Source of the DNA: Elgaria multicarinata webbii | Taxonomy: Eukaryota > Chordata > Lepidosauria > Squamata > Anguidae | Direction of reading: 5' to 3' | DNA: 64,000 nucleotides | Assembly: GCF_023053635.1 (NCBI RefSeq) | Contig: NC_086192.1 | Span: 12,997,501-13,061,500, forward strand | Shown: positions 44,786-56,600 of the stretch, piece by piece | Position numbering within the stretch: the stretch's first letter is position 1 | Layout of the letters: each line of letters starts with the position of its first letter | Notes under the pieces: model-generated | Database searches by the model: none | Told to the model about the DNA's origin: nothing | What the model saw: the letters and a program-made list of their open reading frames with translations, nothing else | Made by a program: the position numbers and the translations under genes

Positions 44786-45162
44786 GTAAGTTTAGCCTGG
44801 AGAAGTGAAGATCGAGGGGAGACATGATAGCACTCTTCAACTACTTGAAAGGTTGTCACACAGAGGAGGGCCAGGATCTCTTCTCGATCCTCCCAGAGTG
44901 CAGGACACGGAATAACGGGCTCAAGTTAAAGAAAGCCAGATTCTGGATGGACATCAGGAAAAAGTTCTTGACTGTTAGAGCAGTATGACAATGGAACCAA
45001 TGACCTAGGGAGGTTGTGGGCTCCCCCACACTGGAGGCCTTCAAGACACAGCTGGACAACCATCTGTCAGGGATGCTTTAGGGTGGATTCCTGCATTGAG
45101 CAGGGGGTTGGACTCGATGGTCTTATAGGCCCCTTCCAACTCTACTATTCTATGATTCTATG
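44786..45162 (+). mobile_element. CR1 LINE, 3' end
   Basis: Starts GTTTAGCCTGGAGAAGTGAA and ends with TTCTATGATTCTATGA; the RT tail frame is broken. Confidence 0.9.
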
Positions 45163-46077
45163 ATAATCTCCTAAATGTATTGACCCACTGCTATTTAATT
45201 GGTTACTTTGGTGACTTCCAATGATGTGCTAAACATGACTCTGCAGCTGTGTGCAATTGTTCAAGTAGGTCTTTACGCAGGAACCCAGGGTCGTTAGGTT
45301 CAAAACGACAGAGAAGTTAACACTTATGTGGAGACATTCCTGCCGGTAATCCACACCGGCGTTCCCAAACTCCTGCGCTGCTGATCACCCCCATCAAAGA
45401 TGAAAGCACGAACCGAGCTGCCCTCATCCTTTCCAACAATATTGACTACAGTGTGGATGTATTAGGTGAAGCTTTGCGTGAGTGAGAGGTACCATCTACA
45501 AAGAACGGCCTTACGAAATGTTTGTCGACTATAAATCAAAATAAATACAATGTGTGCTTCGCTAGATCCGCACGTGCGGGGAAACCACTCCGCACTGCGG
45601 TTTCCCTTGTTATATTTACACAATACAAATATGTGTGGAAAAGTACATTTGCTCGATCGTCACGCATGGGGGGGTCTTCATACTTTTTACCTGCACGGGC
45701 GAAATGGTATTTATTGCAGTTCTATAGCGCCTTTGCTTCCAGTGAGCTCAAAGCAGCCTATACGGTTCTTCCCTCCACCATCATAGCAATCTTGGGAGGT
45801 AGATGAGGATTATGCCGCTTTGCCTACTGGTTCCAACCAGACCCTGCAGCATCACTCCTGCAAAGTGGCATCCAAAGGGTTATATGGCAGGCAATCCAGG
45901 TAGGAAAAATCGCGGCTCTGCTGTCAGATGGTGGTAACGTGCAGCAAATATCAGGGGACCAAAACACGTGAAAACCATTCCCCACCCCGGTAACTCTGCA
46001 CAACTTTGAAAGGCTAGAAACAGTGCATATGCACTGCTAAAGTTCATTAAATTTATGCAATATTCATCATAGCTGCC
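45163..46077. other. ORAI2 intron 1, mostly unassigned
   Basis: 45705-45830 looks like an old LINE or MIR-like tail (TTTATTGCAGTTCTATAGCG CC). The rest shows nothing recognised. Confidence 0.35.
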
Positions 46078-46441
46078 CAGACTGAGGGGAGACATGAGAG
46101 CACTCTTCAAATCCTTGGAATGTTGTCACACAGAGGAGGGCCAGGATCTCTTCTCGATCCTCCCAGAGTGCAGGACACGGAATAATGGGCTCAAGTGACA
46201 GGAAGTCAGATTCCAGCTGGACATCAGAAAAAACATCCTGACTGTTAGAGCAGTACGACAATGGAACCAGTTACCTAGGGAGGTTGTGGGCTGTCCTACA
46301 CTAGAGGCCTTCAAGAGGCAGCTGGACAGCCATCTGTCAGGGATGCTTTAGGGTGGATTCCTGCATTGAGCAGCGGGTTGGACTCGATGGCCTTGTAGGC
46401 CCCGTCCAACTCTACTATTCTATGATTTCTATGATTCTATG
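46078..46441 (+). mobile_element. CR1 LINE, 3' end
   Basis: Begins CAGACTGAGGGGAGACATGA and ends in a run of ATTCTATGA octamers. Confidence 0.9.
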
Positions 46442-46444
46442 ACT

Positions 46445-46960
46445 TTATTATTTATTTATTTAGAATATTTATATACCGCTCCCCATTGAAAAATTTTGGA
46501 GTGGTGTACAAGATAAAATGAAAATAAAAATAGAATAAAACAGTCAAAACAAAATTTAAAAGAAGCAAAAACAGATTCAAGGCTGCGTATTAAGGAAAGG
46601 CTTCTTGGAATAAAGATGTTTTCAGGAGGTGCCAAAAGGAGTACAAGGTCGGAGCCTGCCTGACCTCCAGAGGCAGGGAGTTCCACAGGAGGGGGGCCAC
46701 CACGCTGAAGGCCCTTCCCCTGGTGGATTCCAATCGGAGGATGGATCTAGGTGGAACCACCAGGAGCAGGCCCTCGGATGACCTCAGTGACCGGGCAGGT
46801 TGGTAGGGGAGAAGGCGCTCTCTCTCTCAGGTATCCTGGTCCCAAGTTGTTTAGGGCTTTGTATACAAGTACAAGAACCTTAAACCTGGCCCGGTAGCGA
46901 ATAGGCAGCCAGTGCAGTTCCTTTAACATTATCATAGCAGTCATTACCAGCCTTTCGCGG
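46445..46960 (-). mobile_element. L2-clade LINE, 3' end (different subfamily)
   Basis: Minus frame LKELHWLPIRYRARFKVLVL VYKALNNLGPGYLRER is the L2 C-terminus. The tail (AATATTTATATACCGCTCCC) differs from the other L2 copies, so it is a separate subfamily. Confidence 0.8.
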
Positions 46961-47199
46961 CTGCCCCCTGCCCTGCATTGCCACACTGGGATCTGCCCCT
47001 AACTATGCCCACTCTCTTAATCCAAAGGCAGACAATGACATACAACAACAAAACGTGGCGACGTCGGAGCAATGTAAAAAGTCACGGTAAAACGACTCCT
47101 CGAAGAAACACTGTTTTGAAGGGAAAAGCCCGTTGTGGCTTATCAACAGCGGGGCGCAACTGTACAGCCACGACGAAGGTATACACAACCGTATAGACA

Positions 47200-47325
47200 A
47201 GCCCACAGTGTGACTGGCCCAAGGTTGCCCATTAAGGTCCACGGCTAACTGAGGATTTGAACCCGAGTCTCGCCAGTCCTCTTAAGCTCAGCATTCTAAA
47301 CACTACACCACACTAGCTCTCTGTG
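47200..47325 (-). mobile_element. tRNA-derived SINE fragment
   Basis: TGGCCCAAGGTTGCCCATTA, a GGATTTGAACCCGAG B-box complement and ACACTACACCACACTAGCTC are the complement of a SINE related to the 35596 type. Confidence 0.6.
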
Positions 47326-47380
47326 TAGTTGCAGTGGGACACGGGAATCAACCCTAAAAAGAATGGCAAAACACTCATAA

Positions 47381-47590
47381 GAACCTAGGAAGCACCATGC
47401 TGGATCAGACCAAGGGTCCATCTAGTCCAGCACTCTATCGGCCAGGGATGAACAAGCAGGACAGGGTACAACAACACCCTCCCGCCCATGTTCCCCAGCA
47501 GCTGATAAACACAAGCTTACTGCCTTGAATACTGGAGATAGCACACAACCATCAGGGCTAGTAGCCATGGATAGCCTTTGCCTCCAGGAA
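47381..47590 (-). mobile_element. L3-type CR1 LINE, 3' end
   Basis: AGCACCATGCTGGATCAGAC CAAGGG onward. It breaks off where a second, longer copy starts at 47592 in the same orientation. Confidence 0.75.
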
Positions 47591-47591
47591 T

Positions 47592-48215
47592 TTATCTTAA
47601 GAACATCAGAAGTGCCCTGATGCTGGATCAGACCAAGGGTCCATCTAGTCCCGCACTCTGTTCGCACAGTGGCCCACCAGCCATCGGCCAGGGATGAACA
47701 AGCAGGACATGGTGCAACAGCACCCTCCCGCCCATGTTCCCCAGCAATTGGTGCACACAGGCTTACTGCCTCAAATACGGGAGATAGCACACAACCATCA
47801 GGGCTAGCAGCCTTCTCCTCCAGGAACTTATCCATCTCCCTTTTAAATGGGTGGCCATCACTACATCTTGTGGTAGTGAGTTCCATAATTTAACTATGCA
47901 CTGTGTGAAGAAGTCCTTTTATTTGTCCTGGGATCTCCCACCCATCAGCTTCATGGGATGATCCTGTTGGGTTCTAGTATTTTGAGAGAGTGAGAAAAAT
48001 GTCTCCCTTTCCACATTCTCCACACCAGGCATAATTTTGTCCACCTCTACCATGTCTCCCCTCAGCCTCCTCTTCTCCAACCTAAACAATCCCAGTTGAT
48101 GTAACCTTCCCTCGTAGGGGAGATGCTCCAGCCCCTTCATCATTTGAGTTGCTTTCATCCTTGGATCATTATTAGATCTAACAGACCTCCCCACCTTCCA
48201 CACACATATCTCAAC
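47592..48215 (-). mobile_element. L3-type CR1 LINE, about 620 bp
   Basis: Contains the 3' UTR (TGGATCAGACCAAGGGTCCA) and, on the minus strand, the RT C-terminus with [32 protein letters not shown]. Confidence 0.82.
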
Positions 48216-48989
48216 CCTCTTCCCCACAAAAGGAAGCAGTGATTCTAACAGGCAGACTAGGCCCTTGAGAGAAGAAAGCCAGAGATTGGGAAGGGGTTTG
48301 TTTATTACGAACTATTCATTCCCACGGAATATAAAAAACACATACCTACCCGGATCTTGCGAACGCAGCCTTGGTGAGGTCTGCCCACCCCCCCTCCCGT
48401 TGTAATCCCACGAGCTTCAGTGGGCGTTGCCTTGGCAAGAGCATCTGGCCTGACTACGAGGCATGCCGGCAAAGTGTTCGGGAGAAGGGGAGTGCGTTGG
48501 GAGCGTTGATCTTGTTTGTCATCTCTGCTACGAAGACAGCAGGGGAGAAAGCCTTAGATCTGGGCTGCATTTTCAGGAGCAGCCAAGACAAGCTAATGCG
48601 GAGATGGAACAGCCTCGCTTGCTCTTTTTCCTCTAATGAATTTTTCAAGGTAGATTCTCTCTGTCTCTCTCTCTATACACAGACAGATAAAGACGTGAAA
48701 GGCCGGAGGTGCAATGGGCGACGTTTCCATACAAAACTCAATGCCTACCCCACTTGAGTTTCTCGGATGCTGAGAGCGCTGTACCCTAAATCCCACCGTC
48801 TCCCGTCAAATCGGAAGCTCTGTCGCTGGATGACTTTGGACAGGGGCGACATCAATGAATCTCTAACACCAGACAGCCTCTCGTCTCTCCGGCCGCCCCC
48901 AACAACCATCCTGAGAGGACTACTTCTTCCTGCACATCTGCATGGCCCCATAAGAGGCCAGCTTTCTCCCACTGCTCTAAGAGCGACCG
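48216..48989. other. ORAI2 intron 1, unassigned
   Basis: Moderately GC-rich, no repeat recognised. A minus-strand GGATCCGGGTAGGTATGT near 48345-48365 could be a donor of an alternative non-coding exon, but nothing else supports it. Confidence 0.3.
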
Positions 48990-49290
48990 TTTTTTTAAAA
49001 AACAGTATTTATATATAACGCTCCATACCTAAAAACGGTTCTGGAGGGGTGAACATCGGAATAAAGCTGTAAAAAGATTAAAAAGTGTATCAAAATGGTT
49101 CATTTTAAAGCAGAATACCATTAAAAACGGTGGATGGTCAGTTGAGGAAGGCTTCCTGGAAAAGAGATGTTTTCAGGAGGTGTTGGAAGCAGCAGTGCTG
49201 GTGCGTGCCTGACCTCCAGTGGCAGGGAATTCCAAAGACGAGGGGCCACCACACTGAAGGCTCTTCTCCAGGTGGACTCCAATTGGGCCT
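48990..49290 (-). mobile_element. L2-type LINE, 3' end
   Basis: AACAGTATTTATATATAACG CTCC resembles the tail of the 46445 subfamily. It continues through GGTGTTGGAAGCAGCAGTGC to GGTGGACTCCAATTGG. Confidence 0.6.
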
Positions 49291-49980
49291 AGCTCCCTGT
49301 GGAGCCACCCAGAGCATTATGTTCCAGCTTCCTCCATCCCACCTCTGTCCACCCACAGAAGCATTCATTTCTTCCTCCACACCTAACAGCCTTGCAGGGT
49401 GGGACACTTCCTCTCCCACTGGCCACTCTTCAGATCCACCCAGATTACACACAAGATACTTCGTGTAAAAAGATCAGGCTTATCCACGGGGTCCTTTGAA
49501 TGCACAGGATGCGTTCCGGTGCAATTTGGCATGAAAATATTTCTTCCAGTGCTGTTCATTTGGGGAGGGATCCTAATGACTCGTCACATTTTGACATACT
49601 TTTGCATACTGCCTTGAAAACAACCACTGTATATTAGATAAAATTCACAACCGTGCAAACCTTTGGATGCCGACTCAGAAGTAAGTTGCACAGAGTATAA
49701 TGGGGGGCTTACTCCCAAGTAAAGATGCGTAACCTTAAATCCAAATGAATGAATGAATAAATGAATGAATGAATGCATAGACCCTGCTTATAGGTTATAT
49801 GAGACAGATTCGGGGCGTTTGAGGGGACAGATTCGTCTCTATAGATGAAACAATATATATTCCTATAACTTGATTAATTACATCACATTGAATATTCACT
49901 TAAGATTACGGATTCATTGCATAGAAAAGCTGCACAGAGAGAGAGATGCATGCAGACTTTTAGACTGGGGTGTGCGTAAG
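49291..49980. other. ORAI2 intron 1, unassigned; short (GAAT)n
   Basis: GAATGAATGAATAAATGAAT at about 49744-49775 could be an L2-like tail. Otherwise nothing is recognised. Confidence 0.3.
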
Positions 49981-50352
49981 GAGGGGTCCCAGATTGGAGT
50001 GTGTGTGTTGGGGGTCCCAGATAGAGGTGTAAGTGTGTGTGTTGGGGAGGTCCCAGATTGGGGTGTGTGTGTGTGTGTTGGGGGTCCCAGATTGGGGTGT
50101 GTGTGTGTTGGGGGTCCCAGATTGGGGTGTGTGTTGGGGGTCCCAGATTGGGGTGTGTGTGTGTTGGGGGTCCCAGATTGGTGTGTGTGTGTGTGTGTGT
50201 TGGGGGTCCCAGATTGGGGTGTGTGTGTTGGGGGTCCCAGATTGGTGTGTGTGTGTGTGTTGGGGGTCCCAGATTGGGGTGTGTGTGTTGGGGGTCCCAG
50301 ATTGGTGTGTGTGTTGGGGGTCCCAGATTGGGGCGTAAGTGTGTGTGTGTTG
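49980..50352 (+). repeat. G-rich minisatellite, 12 copies of a 25-38-bp unit
   Basis: TCCCAGAT recurs twelve times between GTGTGTGTTGGGGG spacers of varying GT length. Because units are not multiples of three in a constant way, the long frames on both strands are accidental. It lies about 170 bases from the inferred ORAI2 first exon, on its intronic side. The runs of four or five G could form quadruplexes on the plus strand. Confidence 0.95.
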
Positions 50353-50519
50353 GGGGGTATCCCAATAAATGCCCCCCACCTCCCCTTCTCTTTGGTCTCA
50401 AGCCGGGCAAAAGTGGGGGGTCCTGTCTACCTCGTTGCACGCTCACGAATATGCAAATGAGGGACCACCCACCCCGCCCCAAAGGTGGCCTGAGCTGAGC
50501 CCACCCGCCCTCGACTCAC

Positions 50520-50640
50520 CCCACGGCTGCAGCAGCAGCAGCAGCAACAGCAGCAACAGCCGCGCCTGGACCGCCTCCCCCGCTGCCAAGGCAACGCCAG
50601 GGCCCCGCCACGTGATCGCACCGGAGTCAGGACCACGTGA
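50520..50640 (-). promoter_or_regulatory. ORAI2: Inferred ORAI2 CpG promoter and 5' non-coding exon
   Basis: This is the only CpG-rich block upstream of ORAI2. On the minus strand it ends in GCAGCCGTGGG followed by a consensus donor GTGAGT (GT at 50519-50518), which would splice to the clean acceptor at 40516. It contains two CACGTG boxes (about 50610 and 50633) and a CAG/CAA triplet run at 50527-50560. Human ORAI2 also begins with a non-coding exon, as I recall. The transcription start is not visible, so the upstream end is approximate. Confidence 0.5.
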
Positions 50641-50837
50641 CTGTTCTGCACCCACCCAGCCACCCACCTCCTAGCACCCACCACCCTCCCAGCCCAAGGG
50701 GCGATTCAGGGACTCGGGAAGAAGAGGGCAAGGAAAGCAGGATGCAAAAGCCAGCACAGAACAGCCCCGTTTTATTTAAGGAAGCGAAGCCAAAAATAGT
50801 GGCATGGGTCTCTAAGAGAAACCCCTGGGGGAAATAA

Positions 50838-51096
50838 TTTTAATTTATTTTAATTTATTATTGCATTTATATCCCGCCTTTCCCCCCTGCAAGGAACCCA
50901 AGGTGGCGTACACAATCCTCTTTCTCCTCTCCACTTTATCCTCACAACAACAACCACCCTGTGAGGTGGGCTGGGCTGGGCTGAGAGTCTGTGACTGGCC
51001 CAAAGTCACCCAGTGGGTTTCCATGGCCCAGTGGGGACTGGAACCCGGATCTCCCGACTCCCAGTCCGACACTGTAGCCGCTACACCACACTGGCG
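50838..51096 (-). mobile_element. tRNA-derived SINE
   Basis: Minus copy of the 35596 family with both promoter boxes (complement of CCGCTACACCACACTGGC and of GGAACCCGGATCTCCC). Confidence 0.85.
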
Positions 51097-51099
51097 TAA

Positions 51100-51246
51100 A
51101 ATCATTTTATTTATTTATTTATTACATTTCTATACCGCCCAATAGCCGGAGCTCTCTGGGCGGTTCACAAAAATTAAAACCATTCAAAGTATAAAACAAC
51201 AGTATAAAACCATAATATAAAATACAATATGAAAGCTCAACCAGAT
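51100..51246 (-). mobile_element. L2-type LINE tail
   Basis: TTTCTATACCGCCCAATAGC CGGAGCTCTCTGGGCGGTTC is the complement of the L2 3' end. It is followed by (ATC)n/(ATT)n to 51283. Confidence 0.8.
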
Positions 51247-51357
51247 CATCATCATCATCATCTTATTATTATTATTATTCTTAACCCCACAATGTCCAGC
51301 AGGACTGAATGAGCTGAATCAACCAAACTCAAGTCACACAAGACTCCATGGCAGGGA

Positions 51358-51568
51358 TGCATTTATTTATTGCATTTATATCCCACTTTTTCCCCCTCCA
51401 ATGAACCCAGGGTATCCTCACAACAACAACCCTGTGAGGTAGGTTGGGCTGAGAGTCTGTGACTGGCCCAAAGTCACCCAAGTGGGTTTCCATAGCTGAG
51501 TGGGGACTAGAACCCAATTCTCCCAACTCCCAGTCCAACACTGTAGCCACTACACCACACTGGTGTAA
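51358..51568 (-). mobile_element. tRNA-derived SINE
   Basis: Same family as 35596, including the complement of the A-box at ACTACACCACACTGGTG. Confidence 0.82.
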
Positions 51569-51709
51569 AATCATCATCATCATATTATTCTTAACCCAAC
51601 AATGTCCAGCAGGACACATCTGGAACAGAACAGAATGGCCCAGAACAGCCACTTCCAAATAAGCAGAAACAACCAAACTCAAGTCGCACAAGACTCCATG
51701 GCAGGGATG

Positions 51710-51921
51710 TATTTATTTATTTATTTCATTTATATCCCACTTTTTCCCCCTCCAACGAACCTAGGGTATCCTCACAACAACAACCCTGTGAGGTAGGTTG
51801 GGCTGAGAGCCTGTGACTGGCCCAAAGTCACCCAGTGGGCTTCCATGGCCAAGTGAGGACTAGAACCCGGATCTCTCAACTCCCAGTCCGACACTCTAAC
51901 CACTACACCACACTGGCTCTT
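51710..51921 (-). mobile_element. tRNA-derived SINE
   Basis: Close relative of the 51358 copy. The flanking sequences of both (CTCAAGTC.CACAAGACTC CATGGCAGGGATG) are also alike, so this pair arose by tandem duplication of about 350 bases rather than two insertions. Confidence 0.82.
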
Positions 51922-51973
51922 TTATGGTGCTACACAAGCCTGTCATCTGAAGTGGTGACGTCCCCCTTCCCTT

Positions 51974-52335
51974 ACTATTATTATTATTATTTATTTATTT
52001 ATTTATTTATTTATATAGCACCATCAATGTACATAGTGCTGTACAGAGTAAAACAGTAAATAGCAAGACCCTGCCGCATAGGCTTACATTCTAATAAAAT
52101 CATAATAAAACAATAAGGAGGGGAAGAGAATGCAAACAGGCACAGGGTAGGGTAAACAGGCACTGGGTAGGGTAAAACTAGCAGTATAAAGTCCGAACAA
52201 CATCAAGTTTTAAAAGCTTTAGGAAAAAGAAAAGTTTTTAGCTGAGCTTTATAAGCTGCGATTGAACTTGCAGTTCTCAAATGCTCTGGAAGAGCGAACA
52301 TGGTATTTCTCCCTAATGGTAGAGCCAGCCTTAAT
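51974..52335 (+). mobile_element. Single copy of the 19075-type repeat
   Basis: TATAGCACCATCAATGTACA TAGTGCTGTACAGAG, then GGCACTGGGTAGGGTAAAAC. It extends about 130 bases further (to GAACATGGTATTTCTCCC) than the units in the array, showing a longer parent element. Confidence 0.75.
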
Positions 52336-52569
52336 CTGATTCACTACACCACACTGGCTACAAAATTAGCCACAAAACATCCACAAAAACCACATTCTGT
52401 TACCTGTTCTGGGCAATAGTCCATATTCAAGAAAAATGGCCCGGAACGACAACTTCCTTGTGAGATAAATCAACCAAACTCACCAACCACACATAAGTAT
52501 AAGGGACTCATGCAATAAAGCCACAACATGTCCACAGAAGCCACGTTTCAGTAACTGTTTCTTGCATTA

Positions 52570-53468
52570 TTCAAGGTTGTTAAAACACAAAGGGATTGTG
52601 AAGAGCTCCAAAGGGATTTCTCCAAGTTGGGAGAGCGGGCGTCCAAATGGCAGATGAGGTTCAACGGAAGCAAGTGTAAGGTGATGCACGTTGGGAGGAA
52701 AAAAACCAAACTTCAAGTATAACTTGATGAGATCTGAGCTGGCGGCGACCGAACAAGAAAGAGAGATTTGGGTTGTGGTGGAGCCAGTGTGCGGCAGCTG
52801 TAAAGAAGGCAAACCCCATGTTGGACATTATAAGGAAATGAATTAATAAACTGGCAGTATCATACCGCCTTTCTACAAGTCTATGGTGCGACCACACTGT
52901 GTACGGTTCTGGTCACCACACCTAAAAAAGGATATTATAGAGCTGGAAAAAGTGCAGAAAAGGGCAACTCAAATGATGAAGGGGCTGGAGCATCTCCCCT
53001 ACGAAGGAAGGTGAAGTCAGCTGGGATTGTTTAGCTTGGAGAAGAGGAGCTAAGGGGAGACATGATAGAGGTGTGGACAATGTGGACAGGGAGACATTTT
53101 TCTCCCTCTCTCAAAATACTAGAACCCGGGGTCATCCCATGAAAGTGATTGGTGGGAGATCCAGGACAAATAAAAGGAAGGACTTCTTCACACAGCGCAG
53201 AGTTAAATGATGGAACTCGCTACCACAAGATGTAGTGATGGCCACCAATCTGGATGGCTTTAAAAGGGGGTTGGATAAGTCCCTGGAGGCAAAGGCTATC
53301 CATGGCTACTAGACCTGGTGGTTGTGTGCCATCTCCAGTATTCGAGGCAATTAGCCTGTGTGCACCAGTTGCACACAGTTGCCGATGGCTGGTTGGCCAC
53401 TGTGTGAACAAAGTACTGGACTAGATGGACCCTTGATCTGATCCAGCATGGTACTTGTTACGTTCTTA
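52570..53468 (+). mobile_element. L3-type CR1 LINE, about 900 bp
   Basis: Encodes a broken RT C-terminus (a WQMRFNGSKCKVMHVGRKKT stretch near 52650-52720, MMKGLEHLPYEG near 52975). It ends GATCCAGCATGGTACTTGTT ACGTTCTTA. Confidence 0.87.
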
Positions 53469-53639
53469 GCAGTCCAAATCCCACAAAACTTCTAAATCAG
53501 CCAAGTTCACCAGTCACACATGACTAGATGGGCTTAATTCAATAAGCTACAAAACACCCACAGAAACCACATTTCAGTAGCTGTACAATTTCCCGCAAAA
53601 CCAAATGTCATAATTGTACACATGGAACTTTTTAAACAG

Positions 53640-56600
53640 CAGTCCGTCCCCCCAAAGCATTGGGCAGGGGGGGGGATCACTGGACAGCTGATGGATTTGG
53701 CATTGGTGTCAGTCACCCCCATTTTGAGGGCAGGAGGAAAGGTAGGATAGTCCACTGGAGGCAAACCAGTGGTGGGGAGTCCTCTTTGTGATGTATATTT
53801 CTTTGTCAGTAAATAGGAGTTTTCAGCCATGCTTTGCAGGTCACAGTGAAATTTCCTGGGGCTGAGCTGGGCACTTGAGGAACCAGTTGGAGACTGGGAC
53901 TGCTGGGGACTGCTGGCTTTCTTGTTGTCTCTCTCTCTTTAGAGAAACCACCCCTTTTGATTCTACAGAAGTGATCCAGGGAGTTATCTAGGCAACACAG
54001 AAGAGTGTTGAAATCCTGCGTCTCCAGGCGTCTCCGTTCAAGAAAGTTGGGGGACAGCAACTCGCCAACCCATCCCCACCTTCCCAAGGCGTTTCCCTTA
54101 GGGCTCACACCTCTCGAGTTCTCCTGCAATTTCAGGACTCTTCTCAAAGTAGATGATCTGGGCAACAGAAAGGAACCGTGGAGTTTCTTCCCCTTCAAGG
54201 AGGATTCCTCGAAAGTGCCTCCCTGTGCCAGGGGCCCATAAGCAAAGTTGTGAACAAGGTCCTGGAACACATGACGGGAGCCGGAGAAGCAAAAGGCACA
54301 ACAGACCAGAAGACTATGGGCCCATCTGCCTGTCTCTCCTGCCTCCTGCTCCTTGGTCTATCCATTAGACAAGAGATCCCCAACCATTTCAGCTGTTGAC
54401 CAGGAATCCACAAGCAGGACTCGTTGCAACAGCACCATCCAACCCATGTTCCACAGAGACTGGTGTGCATAGGCTTTGTGCCTCTAATGCTGGATCAGGA
54501 CATCAGAAGAGCCGTGCTGGATCAGACCAAGGGTCCATCTACCAGATATGAACCTACGATCTACGTTGCTTCTTTCACCAACCAAGAACATTGCTAGAGA
54601 GGTGATACATTTGGCATTGGTGTCAGTCACCCCCATTTTGAGGGTGGGAGGAAATTTAAGATAACCCACTGGAGGAAAACCAGTGGTGGGGAGTCCTCTT
54701 TGTGATGTAACTTTTTCTGTCAGTAAAGGGGAGCTGTGAAACAGCACTTGCCATTGTGAGCCGTGCTGTGTGGGTCACAGTCGAATTTCCTGGGGCTGAG
54801 CTGGGCACGTGAAAAAACCAGTTGGAGACTGGGACTGCTGGGGGCAGCAGCTTTCTTGTCGTCTCTCTCCCTTTAGAAAAACCACCCCTTTTGTTTCTAC
54901 AGAAGTGATCCAGGGAGTTATCTAGGCAACACAGAAGAGTGCTGGAATCCTGCCTCTCCAGGCGTCTCCTTTCAAGAAAGTTGGAGGACGGCAACTTGCC
55001 AACCCATCCCCACGTTCCCAAGGCGTTTCCCTTAGGGCTCACACCTCTCGAGTTCTCCTGCAATTTCAGGACACCTCTTCTCAAAGTAGATGATCGGGGC
55101 GACAGAAAGGAACCGTGGAGTTGCTTCCCCTTCAAGGAGGATTCCTCGAAAGCGCCTCCCTGGGCCAGGAACCCAGAAGCGAGGGCTGTCAACAAGGGCC
55201 CTGGAACACATGATGGGAGCCGGAGAAGCAAAAGGCACAACAGGCCAGAAGACCACGGGCCCATCTGCCTTTCTCTCCTGCCTCCACCTCCTTGCTTTAG
55301 CCATCTGTCTAGAGATCAGGTATGAACCTACGATCTATGTTGTTTTTTTCATCAAGCAAGAACATTGCTAGAGAGGTGATGGATTTGGCATTGGTGTCAG
55401 TCACCCCCATTTTGAGGGTGGGAGGAAATTTAAGATAGCCCACTGGAGGAAAACCAGTGGTGGGGAGTCCTCTTTGTGATGTATCTTTTTCTGTCAGTAA
55501 AGGGGAGCTGTGAAATGGCACATGCCATTGTGACCCGTGGTGTGTGGGTCACAGTTGAATTTCCTGGGGCTGAGCTGGGCACTTGAAAAAACCATTTGGA
55601 GACTGGGACTGCTGGGGGCAGCAGCTTTCTTGTTGTCTCTCTCTCTTTAGAGAAACCACCTCTTTTGTTTCTACAGAAGTGATCCAGGGAGTTATCTAGG
55701 CAACACAGAAGAGTGCTGAAATCCTGCCTCTCCAGGCGTCTCCTTTCAAGAAAGTTGGAGGACAGCAACTCGCCAACCCATCCCCACGTTCCCAAGGCGT
55801 TTCCCTTAGGGCTCCTTGCTCCACCCAGCTGTCAAAAGTTCTCCTACAATTTCAGGACACCTCTTCTCCATGTAGATAATCTGGGAAATAGAAAGGAACC
55901 ATGGAGTTCTTTCCCGGTCAAGGAGGATTCCCTGAAAGCGCCTCCCTGTGCCAGGGACCCAGAAGCAAGGGCCGTCCACAAGGGACCTGGAACACATGAT
56001 GGGAGCCTGAGAAGCAAAAGGCACAAGAGACAAGAAGACCATCTGCCTTTCTCTCCTGCCTCCAGCTCCTTGCTTTACCCATCTGTCAAGAGATCCCCGA
56101 CCATTTCAAGACACCTCAGGTCAACAGAGAAGGCCGCAGTGAGCTCAAGGTGCCCTGGGACTTCTCAAAGGCCTCAAGCTGCCTGTCTTAAAACTCCATC
56201 GTCAACCCTGGGGCTAGGGAGACCTGTGCTTGCTTTGAGCTAAGCCCTAAAGGCCCCCTTAAGAACATCAGAACATCAGAAGAGCCCTGCTGGAGCAGAC
56301 CGAGGGTCCGTCTAGTCCAGCACTCCGTTCACATAGCGGCCAACCAGCCTTCAGCCAGGAATCCACAAGCAGAACACAGTGCAACAGCACCCTCCCACCC
56401 ATGTTCCACAGCAACTGATGTATATAGACTTTGTGCCACTAATGCTGGATCAGGACATAGGAAGAGCTATGCTGGATCAGACCAAGGGTCCATCTACCAG
56501 GTATGAACCTACGACCTAAGTTGCTTCTTTCACCAACCAAGAACATTGCTAGAGAGGTGATGTATTTGGCATTGGTGTCAGTCACCCCCATTTTGAGGGT

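Noticed and set aside
49870-50498. Four long repetitive frames (Gly/Val/Cys-rich plus strand, Thr/His/Pro-rich minus strand)
   Set aside because: All frames stay open because of the 12-copy minisatellite, and unit lengths vary by GT number rather than by codons.
50527-50560. CAG/CAA run as a polyglutamine-coding exon
   Set aside because: It lies in the inferred 5' non-coding exon or promoter. No flanking conserved frame or start codon supports translation.
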